Shown: positions 9,970-18,825 of the stretch, piece after piece | How positions within the stretch are numbered: position 1 is the stretch's first letter | How the letters are laid out: each line of letters opens with the position of its first letter | Source: Fimbriimonadaceae bacterium | GTDB lineage: Bacteria; Armatimonadota; UBA10988 | Reading direction: 5' to 3' | DNA: 64,000 nt | Assembly: GCA_020850355.1 (NCBI GenBank) | Contig: JADZEX010000075.1 | Coordinates: 61,690 to 125,689 of the forward strand | The notes under the pieces: model-generated | The model's input: only the letters and a program-made list of their open reading frames with translations | What the model was told of the DNA's origin: nothing | The model's database searches: none | Translations under genes and position numbers: made by a program

Positions 9970-10024
9970 CAGGCAGGCTCCTTGCGGCCGGGAGGTTACC
10001 CGATTCGCCGGCCCAGGGCAAGTC

Positions 10025-12418
10025 TCAGCGCAGCTTTTCGAGCAATCGCAGCGCCTGCAGGCGGACCTGGTCAGCGAGGTCGCGGTCCTTCTCGTCGGCC
10101 CACTGGATGCTCTCGTTGCCAGCCGCTTGGACCACCGCGTCCGGCCCGCTGCGCAGCAGCTCGGCGGCCTGCTTGATGGTGCCATCCTCGGGCCGTCCCT
10201 CGCGGCGCAACTGCTCCAGGCGTTGGCGCAGCAGCACCAGTGTGGCGTGGTCGTAGAGCCCTTCGCGGATGCCCTCCATGTGCTTCGACGTGGTCACCCC
10301 ATCGGGCGACAGGAACTGCGGGCTGTAGCAGACCCCGCCGGTGGCGAACTCGTTCCAGGCGTCCCCGGAGCCGTTGTCGCTGAAGGCCCAGTAGTACATC
10401 GCCACCATCCCGTAGCGGAAGCAGTCCCAGGCCTGCAGGCGGTGGTAGCTGTACGGATCGAGGCTGCGCACGGGGCCGGAGCAGCTATAGAAGGTGAGCT
10501 GCTGCCCGGCTTCGCGGCGGGGCAGGTAGAACTCCTCGAAGAGCTGCCGGTTGGCCATCCACATCGGGCGGTTCGGGCAGAGCACATGGTTGACGTTGTA
10601 CATCGCGGCGTCGCCCTGCCGCGGGTCGCTCCAGGTCGGATCGGTCCAGATCTGCACGGCCGGCTGCGCCGCTCGGATCACCTGGCCGTAGGTCGCGATC
10701 ACCTGGTCGCCAGTCGGCTCGTGGGGCTCGTCGAACAGCAGCAACTGCAACTGCTCGGGCTTGACGTTCCACTTCCGCAGGTGGGCGACCCAGAAGTTGA
10801 TCCACTCGGTGACCTTGCGCCGCGCTGGCGGGTTGTCGGCCAGCGGCCGCGAGAAGGCGTTGAAGACCGCGTAGTAGCGGGCGCCCTGCCAGCGGGTCAG
10901 CCAGGTGTCCATCCGACTGGTGTCCGGCGGCGTGGTCAGCTTGCCGTCGTTGTCGTGGACGCCGAAGGGCATCACCGCGCCGGTGGCCCAGGGTGTGTCG
11001 ACGTGGTACTGCTTCAGGAAGGCCACCACCGCGTCGCGATTGCTCTCCAGCACGCCACTGTAGGCGCCGCCGTCGGTGTAGTCCCAGCCGCCCAACGAGA
11101 GGAACGGCCGGGCCGGCAGGTCAACCGCCAGGCGCTGCACGGTCAGCGGCAGGCTGCCCGCGGGGCCGAGGTCGAGGGTGGCCTGCACCCCGCCGACCGG
11201 CAGGGCCGCCGTGCCGTCGACGGTCAGCCAGACCTGCCGGGTCAGCCCGGCCGGCACCTCGATCCGCCAGCCGTCGGCAGTCCGTGGCGCCGTCGGCAGC
11301 GCGGCGGCGACCGGTCCGCCGGCCTGGGTGCCGGTGAACTCGACCTGCTGCACGGTCAGCCAGGCCGGCCGGCCGGTGGCCCCGGGAATCCGCGGTCGCA
11401 GGTCCACACTGAGATCGCCGGGGCCGTTGTTGGTGATACAGAACGCCGCGCCGCGCTGCTCGCCACCGGCCACGGTGACCTCGAGGCGGGCAGCCGGGGC
11501 GCCGGCCGGCGGGGCCTGATCGGGACTCAGCGGTGCCCAGCGGTTGTGGTTCCAGAGCTGCACCGCTGGTGCGCCGCGGGCCCGCCGGAAGGCAGCGCGG
11601 GCGGCCAGCAGTTGGCGTTGGGCCGGCGAGTAGGGGTACAGCGCGCGCTTCGCCGCCGGCAGGTCAAGCGGCTGCTGCGTGCCGGCGAGGGCAGCGCTGA
11701 TTTGGTCTTCGATCGGCTTCGCGACGGCCGCGGTCAGCTCGGCGGCGGCCAGTTCCCCGCGCAGCCGGGTGGCGTCGGCAACCGTCTCGCTGCGCGCCTT
11801 GGCGGTGAGCACCTTGCTGCTGAAGGCCGCCCGCAGGTCGGGCACCGGCACGCCACGGTTGACCACCAGCGCCTCGGGGCCGCCAGCGTAGACCTCGATC
11901 TCGTCGACGAAGAAGTAGTTGGTGCCTGGCGCCGCCGCCACCGCCACGAAGCGGCCGTGGGTGCGCCAGTCGGCGGTCCAGTAGCGGTGGTTGGCGTAGC
12001 CCTCCGCCGGCGGTACCTCGCGCGTGGCGCTGGCGGCAACCAGATCGCCGACGTCGTACCACTGCTGGCTGTCGTCGCTGACGAACACAAACAGCGCCTG
12101 TGGCCAGCCGACGCCGGCTGTGCCGGCGGCGGTGCTGAAGCTGAGCCCGCCGATCGCCTGGTCGCTGCCCAGGTCGATGGTGATCAGGATCGGCCGCCCA
12201 CTGCCCCAGCCGACGGTGGGCTGCTGGGTCCAGAAGTAGCCGACCGAGTACTCGCCGTCGGTGAGCTGAGTCTTGTCGCCAGCGTCCAGGCAGAGCGCGT
12301 AGTTCGGCGCTGGGGACAGGGTGTAGGGTTTCCCCTGGGCCAGGTTCGGCAAGGTCGGCGGTGCGGCCGCCAGTGGCAGCGGCAGCAACGCGAGCAGCAG
12401 TCCCAGCGTCCGTCTCAT
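10025..12418 (-). CDS. Secreted DUF4091 glycosidase-like protein with discoidin-like N-terminus
   Basis: 797 residues. A Sec signal peptide (RRTLGLLLALLPLPLAAAP) is followed by a discoidin/F5-8C-like domain (NLAQGKPYTLS..., ITIDLGSDQAIGGLSF, FVSDDSQQWYDVGD) to about residue 150. The C-terminal half matches the DUF4091 glycoside-hydrolase-like region: GGWDYTDGG near its start, repeated W/F-rich barrel strands, LLLFDEPHEP, IWTDPTW and FYSCSGPVRS. DUF4091 proteins are presumed carbohydrate-active, and no reaction is proven for most. The acidic pair in FDEPHEP is a candidate catalytic site (inference). ATG at 12418 has GGAGAG 5-6 nt before it. It lies between queD and the acetyl xylan esterase on the same strand. 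Confidence 0.8.
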   Translation of the reverse strand: MRRTLGLLLALLPLPLAAAPPTLPNLAQGKPYTLSPAPNYALCLDAGDKTQLTDGEYSVGYFWTQQPTVGWGSGRPILITIDLGSDQAIGGLSFSTAAGTAGVGWPQALFVFVSDDSQQWYDVGDLVAASATREVPPAEGYANHRYWTADWRTHGRFVAVAAAPGTNYFFVDEIEVYAGGPEALVVNRGVPVPDLRAAFSSKVLTAKARSETVADATRLRGELAAAELTAAVAKPIEDQISAALAGTQQPLDLPAAKRALYPYSPAQRQLLAARAAFRRARGAPAVQLWNHNRWAPLSPDQAPPAGAPAARLEVTVAGGEQRGAAFCITNNGPGDLSVDLRPRIPGATGRPAWLTVQQVEFTGTQAGGPVAAALPTAPRTADGWRIEVPAGLTRQVWLTVDGTAALPVGGVQATLDLGPAGSLPLTVQRLAVDLPARPFLSLGGWDYTDGGAYSGVLESNRDAVVAFLKQYHVDTPWATGAVMPFGVHDNDGKLTTPPDTSRMDTWLTRWQGARYYAVFNAFSRPLADNPPARRKVTEWINFWVAHLRKWNVKPEQLQLLLFDEPHEPTGDQVIATYGQVIRAAQPAVQIWTDPTWSDPRQGDAAMYNVNHVLCPNRPMWMANRQLFEEFYLPRREAGQQLTFYSCSGPVRSLDPYSYHRLQAWDCFRYGMVAMYYWAFSDNGSGDAWNEFATGGVCYSPQFLSPDGVTTSKHMEGIREGLYDHATLVLLRQRLEQLRREGRPEDGTIKQAAELLRSGPDAVVQAAGNESIQWADEKDRDLADQVRLQALRLLEKLR

Positions 12419-12471
12419 CGGGCTCTCCGGTCCGGCTGGCGCCTCAGTTCGGCGTCGCGGCGGAAGTCCTC

Positions 12472-12909
12472 TCAGATCACGTGGCTCGACTCGACCGTGA
12501 AGAAGTTGTGGTCGGTTTCTTGGATCGTCAGCCGCAGCTCGTAGGTCAGCCCCTGGGCGGGGTACTTCGCGGCGATCAGCGCCAGCACCTGGTCGCGGCA
12601 GTAGTCGGCGACGTTTTCGACCGATGGGCCGCGCCCCGGGATCAACACCACGCCGCAAGGGTCCCAGCGCGTCGGGTCGAGGAAGTCGGGGTCGTTGGCG
12701 GTGACCAGAATCTTGTGGTCGAGGGACTTGAAGACGGCCTTCAGCGCCCCGAAGTCGAGGCTCATGTCCATGTCGTCGCGGGGGAAGCGCGTCGTGCGCA
12801 GGACCAGTTCGGCGCGCCAGGTGTGGCCGTGCGGGAAGCGGCACTGGCCGGGGTGCTGCAACTGGCGGTGGGCCGTATGAAACCGCGCCAGGACGCGAAT
12901 CGTCTCCAT
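12472..12909 (-). CDS. queD: 6-carboxy-5,6,7,8-tetrahydropterin synthase (QueD/PTPS family)
   Basis: 145 residues. Contains the QueD motif C23-x3-H27-G-H29 (CRFPHGH), a third zinc-type His at 14 (FHTAH), DFGALK at 52-57, LDHK with H65, the ENVADY segment, and the terminal LTIQET with E131. In QueD the Cys and zinc-bound His residues convert 7,8-dihydroneopterin triphosphate to 6-carboxytetrahydropterin, an early step of queuosine biosynthesis. All residues needed for this look present. ATG at 12909 has GGTGGAG 6 nt upstream. The neighbouring genes are not queuosine genes (no queC/queE here), so it appears to stand alone. PTPS-related folate enzymes are an alternative, but the Cys-x3-HGH spacing favours QueD. 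Confidence 0.88.
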   Translation of the reverse strand: METIRVLARFHTAHRQLQHPGQCRFPHGHTWRAELVLRTTRFPRDDMDMSLDFGALKAVFKSLDHKILVTANDPDFLDPTRWDPCGVVLIPGRGPSVENVADYCRDQVLALIAAKYPAQGLTYELRLTIQETDHNFFTVESSHVI

Positions 12910-13027
12910 CAGAGTCTCCACCCGCGCAGTATGGTGCCAGACCGCGTTGCGGTCGACCGGTGCGGTCTGGCGCGAGGTGTGGCGCGCAAAGCGCGGCAGG
13001 TGGCGTACTAGACTTGAGAGGAGCAGG

Positions 13028-14785
13028 ATGAGCGGGCGAGCCGAAGCACCGGCCGCTCCGGCAGCGGCGAGCGTGGTGCTGCTCGGCGTGGTCGGAGTCC
13101 TCGGCTGGCAGGCCTGGCGTTGTGCCGTCGAGCTGTGGGCCGGTGGCGAGTTGAGCGGCTGGCTGTGCGGCCTGCCGTTCCTGGCGCTGCCCCTGTTGCG
13201 GCGGCTCGCCGTGGTCGGCGGCTGTCTGCGCAGCGCCGCGCTATGCGCCGCTGCGCTGGCCCTGCTGCGACTGCTCAGCCCGCTCGGCGGGGCCACCGGG
13301 CTGGTGCTTTACGGTCTCCTGGGGTCGGGCCTCTACGCCGCCTGCCTCGACGTTTACCTGGCTGGCGACCAGCCCCCGCGGCAGACCCTGCAAGCGCTGC
13401 TGCTGGGTTGGGTGCTGGCCGTGGGCGACCGCCTGGTGACCAGCACCGCCGACCTGCAAGCGTTGGGCGGCCACGGCAGTTGGCTGGTGTCGGCTTTGCT
13501 GACCTTGCCGGCGCTGGGCCTGGCCGTCGTGGTCCTGCGCGGCCCCGCCGGCGCCGCGCCGCGCCAGGTGCCCAGCGCGGTGGGCGTGCCGTTGGCCGTG
13601 ATCGGCGTGCAGTTGGGCCTCGCCCACCCGTCGCGGACCGCCAGCCTGACCGCCTGGCTGCCCTGGCCGCTGCTCGGTGGCCTGGTCCTGCTGGCCGCCA
13701 CGGCGACCGCCGCCGGGTTGGGTTACGACGCCCTGCTCCGCGGCCTGCTGCGCCGTCGCTCCGGGGCACGGTTGAGCCGCAGTTGGTTCGCGGCGGGGGG
13801 GCTGCTGCTGACCGGGCCGCTGGTCTTTGGGTGGCTGGTGCCGCAGTACCTGGCGTGGGGCCTGCCGGCAGGGGCGCTGCTGGCGGCCGGTTGCCTGACC
13901 GTGCTGTTGCGCGCCCGGCCGATTGGGCGACCGCGGCAGGTGGGCGAGTGGTCGGCCGTGCCGGCCTGGTGGCTGGCGGTCGGACTCAGCGGCCTGGCGG
14001 TCCACGACCTCTGGCCAGCCCTGCTGGCGTTGCTGGCGCTGGAGCTGTTCGCGGTGGTTGCCGCCTGGCACCCGCTACGGGCTGCCACCGAGCGGGCCGA
14101 ACCGCTCTGCTGGCCGCCGGTGCTGCTGACCGCGCTGGTGCTCCTGCTGGGCGTCGCGCGAGTCCTGCAGGCCTGGCTGGCGCCGTGGGATCTGGCGGGC
14201 GAGGTCTACGAGCGCGGCGTGCGGGTGGTGGCGGTCGACCTGCGGGGCAGCGCGCCGAATCGCGAGGCGTTGCCGCGCTGGGCGGCGCAGTTGCAGCAGC
14301 TCGATCCGGCGATCCTGATCGTCCGCGGCACCCGCGAGCGCAGCGCCACGGGGTTCTGCGATGCCGGCCTCTACCTCGCCGACCGCCTCGGCCTGACCGT
14401 CGCGGCACGCTATCCCGGCGCGGAGGTCCTGGCTCGCGCCCGGCCGGCCGTGGCTTACCACCTCAACGACCAGCTTGGGGTCACCATCTGGTGGTTCGGC
14501 GACCGCGGCTTCGGCCTGGCCGCGGCGCTCGAGGAGCCCCTCACGGGCGCCGAGCTGGCGGCGGCCGCGGGGCTGCTCGCCGGGCTCTCGCATCGCGTCG
14601 TGCTGGCCGACCTCGGCAGCACCACGGGCTCGCCGCTGGCGGGCTACCGGCGGGTCGAGGAAGTTGTCTGCACCCGGCCGGGGCTGGCGCTGCTGGTGTC
14701 GCCCGAGACCCAACCGGTGTCGGTCGCGCCAGCGCCGGCGCTCGACGTGCCGGGGCTGACGGCGCTGCTGGTCCCGCGGCCCTGA
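13028..14785 (+). CDS. Polytopic membrane protein with a C-terminal extracytoplasmic domain
   Basis: 585 residues; family not recognised with confidence. Residues about 12-400 are a run of some 11-12 hydrophobic helices rich in Leu, Ala, Trp and Gly. Residues about 410-585 form a soluble domain with alternating strands and helices (GVRVVAVDLRGSAPNREAL, LDPAILIVRGTRE, RYPGAEVLARAR, HRVVLADLGSTTGSPLAGYRRV). That pattern resembles an endonuclease/exonuclease/phosphatase fold without its usual acidic and His catalytic residues; this is a weak inference. Start ATG at 13028 follows AGGAG by 5 nt. It opens the run membrane protein - GT4 - MurJ - GT4, with 47 bp to the next gene, and so probably belongs to surface polysaccharide assembly. 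It is divergent from queD. Confidence 0.7.
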   Translation: MSGRAEAPAAPAAASVVLLGVVGVLGWQAWRCAVELWAGGELSGWLCGLPFLALPLLRRLAVVGGCLRSAALCAAALALLRLLSPLGGATGLVLYGLLGSGLYAACLDVYLAGDQPPRQTLQALLLGWVLAVGDRLVTSTADLQALGGHGSWLVSALLTLPALGLAVVVLRGPAGAAPRQVPSAVGVPLAVIGVQLGLAHPSRTASLTAWLPWPLLGGLVLLAATATAAGLGYDALLRGLLRRRSGARLSRSWFAAGGLLLTGPLVFGWLVPQYLAWGLPAGALLAAGCLTVLLRARPIGRPRQVGEWSAVPAWWLAVGLSGLAVHDLWPALLALLALELFAVVAAWHPLRAATERAEPLCWPPVLLTALVLLLGVARVLQAWLAPWDLAGEVYERGVRVVAVDLRGSAPNREALPRWAAQLQQLDPAILIVRGTRERSATGFCDAGLYLADRLGLTVAARYPGAEVLARARPAVAYHLNDQLGVTIWWFGDRGFGLAAALEEPLTGAELAAAAGLLAGLSHRVVLADLGSTTGSPLAGYRRVEEVVCTRPGLALLVSPETQPVSVAPAPALDVPGLTALLVPRP

Positions 14786-14832
14786 CTTGACGGCTGGCCG
14801 GCCCGCCGCCAGACTTCGCCTCGGCGAGGGCG

Positions 14833-15954
14833 ATGCGGATCGGCTACCTCTTCGGCAGCTACCCGAACCCGTCGGAGACCTTTCTGGAGCGCGAGCTGCA
14901 GGCGGTTCGCGCTGCCGGCCTGACCATCGCCGTGGCGGCGCTGCAGGCCGGGCCGGACGGGCCGCAAGACGCGGTGCTCTACCGCCAGCGCCGGCCCGCG
15001 GCGAGTCGCTCGTGCGCGGCCGCGGCGCCGTTGCCGGCAGCGGTCCGCCTGGCGCGCAACCTGCCCTTCGCCCTGCGGCTGCTGGCCTGGTGCCAGGCGC
15101 AGCAACTGGATTTGCTACACGCCACCTGGGCCGGCCTGCCGGCGCAGGTGGCCTGGCTGGTCTGGCGGCTCGGCGGCCCGGCCTACACGGTCGCGGGCCA
15201 CGCGCAGGATGTCTGGCTGGAGGCCCCCCGCTGCCGCGGCGCGCTGCGCGCGGCGGTCGCTGTGACCGTCTGCAACCGCGCCGCCGAGCAGGCCCTGCGC
15301 CGACTGCTGCCGGAGCTCGGTCGGCGGCTGAGCTATCAGCCGCACGGCCTGCCGTTGGCCGCGTGGCCCTGCCGCCCGGCGCAACCGCTGGCCGGCCCGC
15401 ACTGGCTGGGGGTCGGCCGGCTGGTCGCCAAGAAGGGCTTCGACACGCTGCTGCAGGCCGCGGCGCGGTTGCCGGGGAGCTGTGTGACGCTGGTCGGCGA
15501 CGGCCCGGAGCGCAGCGCTTTGGCGGCGCTGGCGGAACGATTGGGTGTCGCGGTGCGTCTGTTAGGCCGGTGTACCGCCCCCGCGGTGCGGGCTGCCCTG
15601 GCGGTGGCGACCGCCCTCGTGCTGCCATCCCGGCGCGACCCGGCCGGCGACCGCGATGGGCTGGCCAACGTGCTGCTCGAGGCCCTCGCCAGCGGGGTGC
15701 CGGTGGTCACCAGCCACGCCGGCAGCGCGCAGGATGCCATCAAGGCGGGGTGTACTGGGGTGATCGTGCCGCCGGACGATCCAGCGGCCCTGGCGGTCGC
15801 GCTGCGCTCGCTCTGGGACGCGCCCGAGACCCGCGCCCGCCTCGCCGCGGCGGGTCGGCGGCTGGTGGAACGACGGTTCGATTTGGCCGTAACCGGCGCG
15901 GCACAGGCCGCCTGGCTGCAGGCTGCGGCGAAGGGAGCCAGGCATGGCCGATGA
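14833..15954 (+). CDS. Glycosyltransferase family 4 protein
   Basis: 373 residues, GT-B fold, usual GT4 length. The N-terminal domain begins MRIGYLFGSYPNPSETFLERE, typical of exopolysaccharide GT4 enzymes. The C-terminal domain starts at GVGRLVAKKGFDTLLQA and contains VGDGPERSAL, then the EX7E-like region VLPSRRDPAGDRDGLANVLLEALASGVPVV and the nucleotide-sugar end SHAGSAQDAI...GVIVPPDDPAAL. The enzyme should transfer a sugar from a nucleotide donor to a lipid- or glycan-linked acceptor on the inner face of the membrane; specificity is unknown. It overlaps the murJ start by 11 nt, indicating translational coupling. GAGGGCG precedes the ATG. Confidence 0.88.
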   Translation: MRIGYLFGSYPNPSETFLERELQAVRAAGLTIAVAALQAGPDGPQDAVLYRQRRPAASRSCAAAAPLPAAVRLARNLPFALRLLAWCQAQQLDLLHATWAGLPAQVAWLVWRLGGPAYTVAGHAQDVWLEAPRCRGALRAAVAVTVCNRAAEQALRRLLPELGRRLSYQPHGLPLAAWPCRPAQPLAGPHWLGVGRLVAKKGFDTLLQAAARLPGSCVTLVGDGPERSALAALAERLGVAVRLLGRCTAPAVRAALAVATALVLPSRRDPAGDRDGLANVLLEALASGVPVVTSHAGSAQDAIKAGCTGVIVPPDDPAALAVALRSLWDAPETRARLAAAGRRLVERRFDLAVTGAAQAAWLQAAAKGARHGR

Positions 15955-17620
15955 AGTTGGAGTGCCCGTCGAGACCCCTGTCCCGACGGCCGACGAGGGC
16001 CGTGCCGCCCGCAAGCAGGTCGGCCTGATCGCCATCGCCATCATGGGCGTCCACCTGCTGGCGCGCTTCGGCGGGCTGATCCAGAAGATTGTCCTGGCTC
16101 GTTTCTTCGGCACCACCGCGATGGCCGATGCCGCGACCGGGCTCGAGAAGATCTTCCAGGCGATCTACTACATTCCCGAGGAGCTGCTGACCCACTCGCT
16201 GCTGCCCGTCTTCACCCGCGAGCGCCAGCAGCACAGCGAGGACGCAGCCTGGCGGCTGGCCTCGTTGACCGGCACCCTGCAGGCGGTACTGCTGGTGCTG
16301 GTCACCCTGATCGGTACCTTCGGATCGCAATGGCTGGTCGGTAGCATCCTCGGCCGACCCGATCCCAGCGATCTCGACTTCGCCAAGGCGCAGGAGAAGT
16401 TCGAGCTGACCGCCTACCTCGTCCAGGTGGCGATGCTCGGTCTGTTCTGCACCAGCCTGGGGTCGCTGACCTACGTCATCCTGAACTCCTACAAGCGCTT
16501 CGTCAGCCCGGCCCTCGGCGATGTCGCGCAGAAGCTCGGGATCGTGGTCGGCACGGTCGTGATGTGCGTCGGGTTCGGGGCCGAATCGCCCATCGGCTAC
16601 GCCATCGGGTTCATTCTCGGCGGCGTCCTGAAGCTGCTGACCCACCTCGTCGCCCTGCGGCCGAAGCTGCGCCTGGCGCGGCCGGGCTTCGACTTCCGGA
16701 ACCCGGCGCTGCGCGAGCTGGGCGTGCTGATGCTGCCACTGCTCGGGGGCAGCCTGATCTCGAAGGGCCGCGACCTGCTCGAGGCCCGCATCGCCTGGGC
16801 CGCCTCGGCCGCCGTCGAGGGCACCATTGCCAGTCTCGACTACGCTCGCAAGATCGTCTGGATGCCGGTCAACATCATCCCTTACGCGCTCGGCATTGCG
16901 CTCTTTCCGTTCCTGGCCGAGTGGGCTCTGAAGAACGACAAGCCGCAGGTCACGCGGGCCTTCCTGACCGCCAGTCGCACGATGATCTTCCTGTTCGTGC
17001 CGCTCACCGTGGCCAGCCTGCTGCTCGGCCGGACGGTGATCGAGGTGCTCTACGAGGGCGGGCGCTTCAAAGAGGGTTCGGTCGACCTGACCACCGCCGC
17101 GTTCCTGGTCTATGCCGCCGGGATGACCTTCTACGCCCTCGAGATCATCGCGCTGCAAGTCTTCTATGCGCATCGCAACACCCGCACCCCGTTCTGGGTG
17201 GGCCTCTTCGCCAGCGTGGTGCACCTGCTGATTGCCTGGGCCGCCGGCCTGCAGCTCGGACTGGGCAACGTCGGCATCGCCCTCGGCTTCACCGTCGCCA
17301 AGACCGCCAAGGTGCTGGTGATGTGGGCGCTGCTGCGACCGGTGATCGAAGGCTACAACACGCCGTCGCTGCTGGTGATGATTGCCAAGACCGTCGGCGC
17401 CAGTCTGCTGCTGGGGGCCGCCATCTACGGGACCCAACAGGTGCTGCCGCAGTTCCTGGACCTGCACCGCAAGCTGCACCTGGTGGCGTTCCTGCTGGCC
17501 ACCAGCGCCGTCGGCGTGGTGGTCTTCGCGGCCGCTGCCGCGGCACTGAAGATGGAAGAGATGACCCTGGTGACCGACCGCCTGCTCCGCAAGCTGCGCC
17601 GCCAGCGCGCCGCCGCATGA
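15944..17620 (+). CDS. murJ: Lipid II flippase, MurJ/MviN family
   Basis: 558 residues with about 14 membrane helices, as in the MOP-superfamily MurJ proteins. After an unusual 25-residue polar N-terminus comes GVHLLARFGGLIQKIVLARFFGTTAMADAA, then EELLTHSLLPVFTRERQQ, and the central LDYARKIVWMPVNIIPYALGIALFPFLAEWA that is characteristic of MviN. MurJ moves lipid II to the periplasm for peptidoglycan synthesis. Here it sits between two GT4 genes (overlap of 11 nt with the first, 4 nt with the second), so a role in exporting another lipid-linked saccharide is possible. AAGGGAG lies 6 nt before the ATG. No other murein genes are nearby, so the genome may have a second copy. Confidence 0.85.
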   Translation: MADEVGVPVETPVPTADEGRAARKQVGLIAIAIMGVHLLARFGGLIQKIVLARFFGTTAMADAATGLEKIFQAIYYIPEELLTHSLLPVFTRERQQHSEDAAWRLASLTGTLQAVLLVLVTLIGTFGSQWLVGSILGRPDPSDLDFAKAQEKFELTAYLVQVAMLGLFCTSLGSLTYVILNSYKRFVSPALGDVAQKLGIVVGTVVMCVGFGAESPIGYAIGFILGGVLKLLTHLVALRPKLRLARPGFDFRNPALRELGVLMLPLLGGSLISKGRDLLEARIAWAASAAVEGTIASLDYARKIVWMPVNIIPYALGIALFPFLAEWALKNDKPQVTRAFLTASRTMIFLFVPLTVASLLLGRTVIEVLYEGGRFKEGSVDLTTAAFLVYAAGMTFYALEIIALQVFYAHRNTRTPFWVGLFASVVHLLIAWAAGLQLGLGNVGIALGFTVAKTAKVLVMWALLRPVIEGYNTPSLLVMIAKTVGASLLLGAAIYGTQQVLPQFLDLHRKLHLVAFLLATSAVGVVVFAAAAAALKMEEMTLVTDRLLRKLRRQRAAA

Positions 17621-18768
17621 GCCGCCGGCTGCGGGTGTTGCAGGTGCTGGAAGCCACCGAGGGTGGCACGCGGACCCACCTGCGCGATCTGGTGACCCAC
17701 CTCGACCCGGCGCGGTTCGCCATCGAAGTGGCCAGCAACGCCGGCCGCGAGCCGGGTTTCGCCGACGACCTGGCGCTCTTCCGCAGCCGCGGCGTGGTTT
17801 GTCACCAGGGCCCGCTGGTGCGGCAGCTCGAGCCCCGCGCCGATCTCGCTGCCGGCCTTTGGCTGCGGCAGTTGGTCGGCGAGCGAGGCTACGACGTCGT
17901 CCACACGCACTCCAGCAAGGCCGGCTTCGTCGGCCGCTGGGCGGCCCGGCTGGCCGGCGTGCCGGTGCGGCTTTACACTCCCAACGCCTTTCGCTTCCAG
18001 GCGCCCGACGCCGGCGCCCGTGAGCGGCGGGTGGTGATCGCCTTGGAACGCCTCGCGGCGCGCTGGGGCACTGGGCTGATTTGCGTCAGTCAGGGCGAGC
18101 GCCAGGCCGCGCTGGCGGCCCGGATCGCGCCCGCGCAGGCGCTGCACCTGATCCCCAACGGCCTCGACCTGCCCGCCCTGGCGACCAGCGCGGCGGTCGG
18201 CGATGGTGCCGCGCGGCTGGGGCTGCGTCCCGGCGAGCGCGCCGTGCTGACGGTCGGCCGGCGGGTGGCGCAGAAGGGCGACTGTTACCTCCTGGCCGCC
18301 TGGCCCAGCGTGCTGCGGCGGTGCCCGGAAGCGCGGCTGGTGCTGGTCGGCGGCGGACCGCTGGAGGACGCCCTGCGGGCCCAAGCCGCGGCGCTTGGGG
18401 TGACTGCCACCGTGCGTTTCCTGCCCACCCAACCGGCGGTCGCCGCGCTCTACCCGGCCGCGGCGGTCTACTGCCTGCCCAGCCTCTACGAGGGCTGTCC
18501 CTACCCCCTCTTGGAAGCCCTGGCGCTGGGCTGTCCCGCCGTCGCCACCGCGGTCGCCGGCTCGCGCGAGATCCTCGGCCCGGACGCCCGCGGCCTGCTG
18601 GTGCCGCCCGCCGACCCGCCCGCCCTGGCCGCCGCGCTGGGCCGGCTGCTGACCGACCGGCCGCTCGCAAGCCGCCTCGCTGTCGCCGGCCGGGCCTACG
18701 TCCAGCGCCACCACACCGCCGCCGCGATGGCCCGGCAGGTCGCCGCGCTCTACCAGCGCACCCGCTGA
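17617..18768 (+). CDS. Glycosyltransferase family 4 protein
   Basis: 383 residues with the GT4 layout: RRLRVLQVLEATEGGTRTHLRDLVTHLDP at the start (Wcw/Pel-type GT4 opening with GG-T-H), VHTHSSKAGFVGRWAARLAGVP, YTPNAFRF, then the donor domain TVGRRVAQKGDCYLLAAWPSVLRR, LVGGGPLEDALR and LPSLYEGCPYPLLEALALGCPAVAT with the conserved E-x7-E pair. Likely acts on a lipid-linked glycan in the cytoplasm. Its ATG overlaps the murJ TGA (ATGA), so it is translationally coupled to the flippase. It differs from the GT4 at 14833 throughout, so this is not a recent duplication. It ends the polysaccharide cluster. Confidence 0.88.
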   Translation: MSRRLRVLQVLEATEGGTRTHLRDLVTHLDPARFAIEVASNAGREPGFADDLALFRSRGVVCHQGPLVRQLEPRADLAAGLWLRQLVGERGYDVVHTHSSKAGFVGRWAARLAGVPVRLYTPNAFRFQAPDAGARERRVVIALERLAARWGTGLICVSQGERQAALAARIAPAQALHLIPNGLDLPALATSAAVGDGAARLGLRPGERAVLTVGRRVAQKGDCYLLAAWPSVLRRCPEARLVLVGGGPLEDALRAQAAALGVTATVRFLPTQPAVAALYPAAAVYCLPSLYEGCPYPLLEALALGCPAVATAVAGSREILGPDARGLLVPPADPPALAAALGRLLTDRPLASRLAVAGRAYVQRHHTAAAMARQVAALYQRTR

Positions 18769-18825
18769 CCTGGCGCGGGAGGAGGCCGCAACCGGGGCTC
18801 GAACCGGCAGGGGCAGGAGCGAACG

